From Chitinophagia bacterium (GTDB lineage Bacteria; Bacteroidota; Bacteroidia; Chitinophagales; Chitinophagaceae): a stretch of DNA of 18,807 bases. Shown one piece after another: positions 14,037 to 18,807 of the stretch; the first letter of the stretch is position 1, and every line of letters begins with the position of its first letter. The notes below the pieces were generated by a model. That model did not search any database. It saw only the letters and a list, made by a program, of their open reading frames with translations, and was not told the origin of the DNA. The position numbers and the translations under genes were made by a program. The stretch lies in the NCBI GenBank assembly GCA_010021705.1, contig RGMU01000008.1, forward strand, positions 1-18,807. Reading direction: 5' to 3'.

Positions 14037-15677
14037 ATGTCAAAGCAACTTTTTTTTAACATTGAAGCCCGCAACCGTATGAAGCGTGGCGTAGATACCC
14101 TTGCTGATGCCGTTAAGGTAACCTTAGGTCCTAAAGGCAGAAATGTGGTGATTGAGAAAAAATTTGGTGCTCCTTCCGTTACTAAAGACGGTGTAACCGT
14201 AGCCAAAGAAATTGAACTGGAAGACAGCATTGAAAACATGGGTGCGCAAATGGTGAAAGAAGTAGCCTCTAAAACCGCAGACCAAGCCGGTGATGGTACT
14301 ACTACCGCCACTGTTTTAGCACAAAGCATAATTGGCGAAGGGCTTAAAAATGTAGCCTCCGGTGCAAACCCTATGGACTTAAAGCGCGGTATTGACAAAG
14401 CCGTAGCAGCAGTGGTAGAAAACCTAAAAGGACAATCTCAAAAAGTGGGTAACGACAATACCATGATTGAGCAAGTTGCTTCTATTTCTGCCAATAACGA
14501 CAATAAAATAGGCAAGCTAATAGCGTCCGCTATGGCTAAAGTGGGTAACGAAGGCGTTATTACCGTAGAAGAAGCCAAAGGCACTGAAACTACTGTAGAA
14601 GTGGTAGAAGGTATGCAATTTGACCGCGGTTATTTAAGCCCATATTTTGTAACCAACTCTGAAAAAATGCAGGTTGAGTTGCAAAATCCTTTTATTCTAA
14701 TTTATGAAAAGAAAGTTAGCACGCTAAAAGACATTCTGCCAATTTTAGAAAGCGTTGTGCAACATGGTCGCCCGCTTTTAATCATTGCAGAAGATGTTGA
14801 CGGTGAAGCATTAGCTACTTTGGTGGTGAATAAGCTACGCGGTTCGCTTAAAATTGCTGCCGTTAAAGCTCCCGGTTTTGGAGACCGCCGCAAAGAAATG
14901 CTACAAGATATTGCCGTGTTAACCGGAGGTATTGTAATTAGCGAAGACCAAGGCTATAAGTTAGATAATGCTACTATTGCGTCTTTAGGACAAGCTGAAA
15001 GCATTACCATAGACAAAGACAATACAACAGTAGTAGGTGGACGTGGTGCAAAAGAAAATATTACCGCTCGCGTTAACCAAATAAAAGCACAAATTGAAAC
15101 TACAACCAGCGATTATGACCGCGAAAAACTACAAGAGCGTTTAGCAAAACTGAGCGGTGGCGTGGCTGTGTTGTATGTAGGTGCCGCCAGCGAAGTGGAA
15201 ATGAAAGAAAAGAAAGACCGCGTAGATGATGCGTTACATGCAACTCGCGCTGCGGTAGAAGAAGGCATTGTGCCTGGTGGTGGTGTTGCCTATATCCGTG
15301 CTATAGAAAGCCTTGACAGCGTTACATTTGACAATGCAGACGAAACAACCGGTGGCAAAATAGTACGCCGTGCCTTAGAAGAGCCTCTTCGTCAAATAGT
15401 TGCCAATGCAGGCTTGGAAGGTAGCATTATTGTTCAAAAAATACGCGAAAATGCAGGTGATTTTGGCTTCAATGCCCGCACCGAGCAATACGAAAATCTA
15501 TTGGCAGCCGGTGTTATAGACCCTACCAAAGTGAGCCGTATTGCCCTTGAAAACGCAGCCTCCATTGCAAGTATGCTACTTACCACTGAGTGTGTGATAG
15601 CCGACAAACCTGAACCTAAGTCTGCTGCCCCTGCTATGGGCGGTATGCCTGGTGGTGGCATGGGTATGGACTATTAA
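14037..15677 (+). CDS. groEL: Chaperonin GroEL
   Basis: The 60-kDa chaperonin that folds proteins in a double heptameric ring with GroES and ATP. At 546 residues it is complete. Visible landmarks: TLGPKGRNVVIEK and the ATP-binding GDGTTTATVLA near residues 84-94, apical-domain segments (YLSPYFVTNSEKM, EDVDGEALATLVVN), VKAPGFGDRRKEML, DDALHATRAAVEEGIVPGGGVA near 395-416 with the catalytic aspartate just before, and the flexible GGM-rich tail ending GGMPGGGMGMDY. The N-terminus reads MSKQLFFNIEARNRMKRGVD, slightly unlike the common AKxIxF form. A strong terminator follows 24 bases after the stop. Confidence 0.98.
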   Translation: MSKQLFFNIEARNRMKRGVDTLADAVKVTLGPKGRNVVIEKKFGAPSVTKDGVTVAKEIELEDSIENMGAQMVKEVASKTADQAGDGTTTATVLAQSIIGEGLKNVASGANPMDLKRGIDKAVAAVVENLKGQSQKVGNDNTMIEQVASISANNDNKIGKLIASAMAKVGNEGVITVEEAKGTETTVEVVEGMQFDRGYLSPYFVTNSEKMQVELQNPFILIYEKKVSTLKDILPILESVVQHGRPLLIIAEDVDGEALATLVVNKLRGSLKIAAVKAPGFGDRRKEMLQDIAVLTGGIVISEDQGYKLDNATIASLGQAESITIDKDNTTVVGGRGAKENITARVNQIKAQIETTTSDYDREKLQERLAKLSGGVAVLYVGAASEVEMKEKKDRVDDALHATRAAVEEGIVPGGGVAYIRAIESLDSVTFDNADETTGGKIVRRALEEPLRQIVANAGLEGSIIVQKIRENAGDFGFNARTEQYENLLAAGVIDPTKVSRIALENAASIASMLLTTECVIADKPEPKSAAPAMGGMPGGGMGMDY

Positions 15678-15700
15678 GTTTTAAGATTAATTTATACTTT

Positions 15701-15740
15701 AGTACAGCCGTTCGACACAGGAGCGGCTGTATTATTTTTA
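15701..15740 (+). terminator. Rho-independent terminator after groEL
   Basis: ACAGCCGTTC and GAGCGGCTGT form a ten-base-pair stem (one G-U pair) with a seven-base loop, extendable by a further A-T pair, followed by ATTATTTTTA. It is the clearest terminator in the window and separates groESL from trpS. Confidence 0.8.
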
Positions 15741-15813
15741 TGGCAGAACTAAAGGCTTAATTTTGATTGATGTAACTTCTATGGCACATACACTAATTTT
15801 ACCGTGCTTTATG

Positions 15814-15821
15814 TACCTTTG
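15814..15821 (+). promoter_or_regulatory. -7 promoter element upstream of trpS
   Basis: TACCTTTG matches TAnnTTTG exactly and ends six bases before the trpS ATG (15828). No convincing -33 element is seen. Its position argues that the GTG at 15804, upstream of the element, is not the start codon. Confidence 0.45.
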
Positions 15822-15827
15822 CTTTGT

Positions 15828-16829
15828 ATGAACAAAAAAATAGTGGTGAGCGGTATTCGCTCCACAGGAGACTTGCATTTGGGTAACTATTTTGGAGCTA
15901 TCCAAAACTATCTTACCATGCAAGAGGACTATCAATGTTACTTTTTTATTGCGGATTATCATTCCTTAACCACTCACCCCGATGCCTCCCTGCTTCGCCC
16001 TAATGTATATAAAGTGCTTGCCGAATACTTAGCCTGCGGATTAGACCCCAACAAAGTAGTACTGTTTGCGCAAAGCGATATGGTGCAAATACCGGAGCTT
16101 TACCTCTTATTAAACACGCTATCTTATGTTGGCGAATTAGAGAAAGTGCCTACCTTTAAGGAGAAGGTAAGAAGTAATCCTGACAACGTAAATGCTGCAT
16201 TGCTTACCTACCCGGTATTAATGGCAGCGGATATACTGATACACCGTGCCGATTTTGTGCCGGTAGGCAAAGACCAAGAACAGCATTTAGAAATGGCGCG
16301 CAACTTTGCAGGACGGTTTAACAACCGCTATGGCTGCAACTTGTTCCCGGAGCCACAAGTGTTTCGCAGCAGGCAAGATACGATAAAAATCATGAGCCTT
16401 GATGGTGAAGGAAAAATGAGTAAGAGCGAAAATATTAACGCTACCATTTACCTCAATGATACCGATGAGGTGATAAGAAAAAAAATAATGAAGGCAAAAA
16501 CAGACCAGGGACCCACCGAACCCAACACGCCCATGCCCGATTATATTCAAAACCTTTTTACTTTGCTCAAGGCTTCGGGTTCTGAGGCATATTCGCATTT
16601 TTTAGACCATTATAATGGTTGCACCATTCGCTATGGCGATATGAAAAAGCAATTAACTGAAGACCTTATTCGCTTTATAAACCCCATAAGAACTCAAGCC
16701 GATGAAATAAGAAATAATGCTCCTTTAATGCAAAAAGTATTAAGGGAAGGCGCAGAAAAAGCAATGCCAAGTGCCAACCAAACCATTAAAGAAGCTCGCA
16801 GAGCTATGGGTATTAACTATTATAGCTAA
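15828..16829 (+). CDS. trpS: Tryptophanyl-tRNA synthetase
   Basis: A class Ic aminoacyl-tRNA synthetase that charges tRNA(Trp). At 333 residues from the ATG it has the normal bacterial length. The HIGH-equivalent is GDLHLGNYFG (HLGN at 17-20) and the KMSKS motif is GEGKMSKSEN (196-200); GKDQEQHLEMAR near 147-158 and TYPVLMAADILIHRADFVPVG are family-typical tryptophan and adenylate pocket segments. A GTG at 15804 would add eight residues (MLYVPLLC) that do not look like the family, and the promoter element lies after it, so the ATG is chosen. Upstream is the groEL terminator; downstream a small hairpin precedes the kinase gene. Confidence 0.97.
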   Translation: MNKKIVVSGIRSTGDLHLGNYFGAIQNYLTMQEDYQCYFFIADYHSLTTHPDASLLRPNVYKVLAEYLACGLDPNKVVLFAQSDMVQIPELYLLLNTLSYVGELEKVPTFKEKVRSNPDNVNAALLTYPVLMAADILIHRADFVPVGKDQEQHLEMARNFAGRFNNRYGCNLFPEPQVFRSRQDTIKIMSLDGEGKMSKSENINATIYLNDTDEVIRKKIMKAKTDQGPTEPNTPMPDYIQNLFTLLKASGSEAYSHFLDHYNGCTIRYGDMKKQLTEDLIRFINPIRTQADEIRNNAPLMQKVLREGAEKAMPSANQTIKEARRAMGINYYS

Positions 16830-16867
16830 GGCAAAATAAAGCAATTAACAAGTAGAATAACTAATAT

Positions 16868-16886
16868 GCGCAAAATTGCGCTTTTT
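16868..16886 (+). terminator. Short hairpin with T-tract after trpS
   Basis: GCGCA and TGCGC pair around an AAAT loop, followed directly by TTTTT. The short, GC-closed stem with T run is terminator-like and sits between the trpS stop and the kinase start. Confidence 0.5.
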
Positions 16887-16906
16887 GAAACACCAATACA
16901 AAATTT

Positions 16907-17557
16907 ATGAGCGCACCTGCCAATAATTCGCTAAATATAAAGCACATAGCCATTGCCGGCAACATAGGCTCCGGAAAAACTACCCTTGCAGCTAAACTTG
17001 CCAAACATTATGGTTGGAAAGCGCACTATGAAGATGTTGACCGTAACCCCTATTTAGTGGACTTTTATGAAGATATGCACCGCTGGTCGTTTAATCTGCA
17101 AATCTACTTTTTGAACAACCGTATTAGGCATTTAATAGATATATATGATGGCAATGAAACCGTGATTCAAGACCGCACCATATATGAAGACGCTTATATT
17201 TTTGCCCCTAACTTGCTTGCTATGGGGCTAATGAGCAAGCGCGACTATGACAACTATACCTCTTTTTTTGAAAGCCTTAAAAAGCTGGTTAAGCCCCCCG
17301 ATTTGCTCATTTACCTTAAAGCATCTGTACCCACCCTTGTGGGGCAAATAGAAAAACGAGGCAGGGAATATGAAGAAAACATTAGGTTAGACTATATCAA
17401 ACGCCTTAATGAATATTACAACAAGTGGATAGCGGGTTATAATGAAGGCTTAATATTAGAGGTAGATGTTAATACCTGCAACTTTGCCGAAAATGATGAA
17501 GACTTAGCATTGGTGATAAATGCCATCAACGCCAAATTATATGGCTTATTCCGTTAA
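16907..17557 (+). CDS. Deoxynucleoside kinase (dNK family)
   Basis: A 216-residue cytoplasmic kinase that phosphorylates deoxynucleosides to monophosphates in the salvage pathway; the exact substrate (dA, dG or dC) cannot be told from sequence. The P-loop is GNIGSGKTT at residues 18-26, followed by the family's YEDVDRNPYLVDFYED, then FNLQIYFLNNRIRHL, the DRS-like motif QDRTIYED (Asp89, Arg90), and the lid region EKRGREYEENIRLDYIKRLNEYY with its arginines. The pattern matches the dNK/dGK-like group common in Bacteroidota. The ATG directly precedes a short unconserved stretch and the hydrophobic strand IAIAGNIG. The next gene follows after 26 bases and may share its transcript. Confidence 0.92.
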   Translation: MSAPANNSLNIKHIAIAGNIGSGKTTLAAKLAKHYGWKAHYEDVDRNPYLVDFYEDMHRWSFNLQIYFLNNRIRHLIDIYDGNETVIQDRTIYEDAYIFAPNLLAMGLMSKRDYDNYTSFFESLKKLVKPPDLLIYLKASVPTLVGQIEKRGREYEENIRLDYIKRLNEYYNKWIAGYNEGLILEVDVNTCNFAENDEDLALVINAINAKLYGLFR

Positions 17558-17583
17558 ATATTTTTTACTGCTTTAGTGAGACT

Positions 17584-18645
17584 ATGAATACAGCTTATCG
17601 TATTGTACTTATTTTATTATGTATTGCCGGTGCGGGAAATTGGGCAGGGGCAGTAGTTATTAAAGGTAAAGTTACCGATAAGGCAGGCAACATATTGCCC
17701 TATTCCACCATTTTTGTAGAGGGGACAACTATTGGCACTAATGCCAATGCGGTGGGCTATTACGAATTAGACTTACCGGAAGGGCTATATAAGATTAACT
17801 GCCGCTTAGTAGGTTATAAAGAAGCACACCAAAATGTGGACTGCCGTGCCGGCAACGCCCCTTTGCTGCCTTTTGTGTTAGAAAGTGAATACATTGAGCG
17901 AAAAGATGCCACAGTATATGCCAACGGTGAAGACCCCGCCTATAACATTATTCGCAAGGCAATAGCCCAAAGACCGGGTCATTTAGACCAAACCAATAGC
18001 TTTACGGCATCTGTGTATATGAAAGGAGTGTTTAGAACACGCGCCATGCCGGGTAAAGTGATGGGTAAAAAGGTGGATAAAGGCGACCTTACAGAAATGG
18101 GCTTAGACACCGCCGGGAAAGGAGTACTGTTTTTAGTAGAAGAAGATGCCGATTATTACAAAAGGAATAAAGATGAAAAATATGTTATTCGTTCGGTAAG
18201 ACAAAGTGGCATACCCGGCAGCGTAGGGTTTTCCAGCTTTCCGCCCGTTATCAACTATTATAAAAACAGTATGGATGTGCTTAGCCAGTCGCCGCGTGGC
18301 TTTATATCTCCTATTGCCGATAATGCTCTTTTTTACTACCGCTACAAGTATTTGGGGCAGTTTATGGAGCAAGGGCATATTGTAAACAAAATAGAAGTGA
18401 AGCCCCGCAGAGGTAATGAAAATTGCTTTACGGGTACTATTTATATTGCCGAAAGCGACTATTACATTCATAGCTTAGAATTAACGCTCACTAAAAACTC
18501 AGGCATAGACCAATTTGATACCCTTACCATAAAGCAAGTATATTTGCCGAATAACACCGACCAGTATGCCATAAAAAGCCAATGCAAAGGGCGGCATACT
18601 CGCACGATCTCCAAGTCGTACTTGCGAGAAACGGTCACTGGATGA
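17584..18645 (+). CDS. Carboxypeptidase-regulatory/DUF5686-like envelope protein, truncated by a junction
   Basis: An exported protein with signal peptide near residues 1-23 (hydrophobic IVLILLCIAGAG, cleavage around WAGA), then a carboxypeptidase-regulatory-like beta-sandwich at about 24-105 (KGKVTDKAGNILPYSTIFVEG, GYYELDLPEGLY), then a DUF5686-type region opening DPAYNIIRKAI near residue 119. Such Bacteroidota proteins usually exceed 800 residues and end in an outer-membrane barrel; this one has only about 335 credible residues. From about 18586 the frame reads CKGRHTRTISKSYLRETVTG and stops, which does not look like the family and coincides with a sharp rise in GC. The native gene continues elsewhere; the stop at 18645 is a product of the junction. 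Exact function unknown, probably cell-surface assembly. Confidence 0.85.
   Translation: MNTAYRIVLILLCIAGAGNWAGAVVIKGKVTDKAGNILPYSTIFVEGTTIGTNANAVGYYELDLPEGLYKINCRLVGYKEAHQNVDCRAGNAPLLPFVLESEYIERKDATVYANGEDPAYNIIRKAIAQRPGHLDQTNSFTASVYMKGVFRTRAMPGKVMGKKVDKGDLTEMGLDTAGKGVLFLVEEDADYYKRNKDEKYVIRSVRQSGIPGSVGFSSFPPVINYYKNSMDVLSQSPRGFISPIADNALFYYRYKYLGQFMEQGHIVNKIEVKPRRGNENCFTGTIYIAESDYYIHSLELTLTKNSGIDQFDTLTIKQVYLPNNTDQYAIKSQCKGRHTRTISKSYLRETVTG
18586..18634. other. Abrupt composition and homology junction (probable chimera)
   Basis: From about 18586-18600 the DUF5686-like frame loses family character and GC climbs from about 39% (18481-18590) to about 62% (18601-18807, hand count). An 8-bp inverted repeat, AGTATGCC at 18563-18570 and GGCATACT at 18593-18600, flanks the probable joint. 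Just after it, CTCGCACGA (18599-18607) can pair with TCGT...GCGAG (18616-18628) with a small bulge, which may be a terminator-type hairpin of the foreign gene. Confidence 0.7.
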
Positions 18646-18805
18646 TCGCAAGCCTCCGTTGCAGAAAATCTGCCATGAGGCTCTCGCGACGGGAGTCGAA
18701 TGTGAGCAGGCTCCTGTGTTCATCCTCGGGAATCACGTGCAATTCGGCCGCAGCGCCTTGCCTGCCGTAGGCAGCGGCCATCTCGCGGCCCTGTGCCGCC
18801 GGCAC
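18635..18805 (-). CDS. C-terminal fragment of an alpha/beta-hydrolase-like protein from a GC-rich genome
   Basis: An open minus-strand frame of 56 codons running to a TGA at 18635, with no in-window start, so the N-terminal part lies beyond the right end. It reads GREMAAAYGRQGAAAELHVIPEDEH, then RSLLTFDSRRESLMADFLQRRL. The pattern 'EMAAA...ELHVIP.xxHRSL' is that of the last segment of alpha/beta hydrolases, the His of EDEHRSLL being a good candidate for the catalytic histidine. Codons end mostly in G or C, as in a high-GC proteobacterium or actinobacterium and unlike every other gene here. No match was searched; the fold call is by eye. Confidence 0.5.
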   Translation of the reverse strand: MPAAQGREMAAAYGRQGAAAELHVIPEDEHRSLLTFDSRRESLMADFLQRRLAIIQ

Positions 18806-18807
18806 CT

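Noticed and set aside
18499..18723. Minus-strand 74-codon frame across the junction
   Set aside because: It crosses the composition break and shows no family character; the frame ending at 18635 is the credible foreign coding sequence.
1..18807. CRISPR arrays, tRNA or rRNA genes, integrases, transposases, toxin-antitoxin pairs
   Set aside because: No regularly spaced repeats, no cloverleaf-like or rRNA sequence, and no such protein motifs were seen on either strand.

Overview
The window looks like chromosomal DNA from a member of the Bacteroidota, probably near Chitinophagales/Sphingobacteriia. The signs are a DUF6089-like outer-membrane protein, a carboxypeptidase-regulatory/DUF5686-type envelope protein, a deoxynucleoside kinase of the type common in that phylum, few clear Shine-Dalgarno sequences, and several copies of the Bacteroidota promoter element TAnnTTTG. 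GC content of the housekeeping genes is roughly 40-50% by eye. Genus cannot be set from sequence alone.

Layout. (1) 1-1760: the 3' part of aroB overlapping a divergent aroA (shikimate pathway). (2) 1787-2782: a MoxR-type AAA+ ATPase gene, convergent with aroA. (3) 2866-5125: a two-gene restriction-modification cassette on the minus strand, a beta-class adenine methyltransferase followed by a probable, very AT-rich restriction endonuclease. An imperfect 18/19-bp inverted repeat brackets the pair. (4) 5143-9720, minus strand: gyrB with a good promoter, uvrC, and a small lipoprotein gene. (5) 9820-12445, plus strand: a YycJ/WalJ-like metallo-hydrolase, then a DUF6089-like barrel protein (TTG start) closely followed by fdhD. 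(6) 12502-13516: a small DUF7009-like protein and an Uma2-family nuclease-fold protein. (7) 13700-15677: groES-groEL with a strong terminator. (8) 15828-17557: trpS and a deoxynucleoside kinase. (9) 17584 to about 18590: the 5' part of a carboxypeptidase-regulatory/DUF5686-like gene, cut off abruptly.

The last ~210 bases do not belong with the rest. GC content jumps from about 39% to about 62%, the DUF5686-like frame loses its family character, and the minus strand carries the C-terminal 56 residues of an alpha/beta-hydrolase-like protein. This is most simply a chimeric contig end, less likely a real recombination junction.

Most genes are housekeeping. The parts worth a second look are the bracketed R-M cassette with its unassigned endonuclease, the aroA active-site loop changes, four genes with a promoter element placed so close to the start codon that leaderless mRNAs are predicted, a mini-ORF overlapping a TTG start, and the chimeric end. 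I did not find a convincing new multi-gene system.
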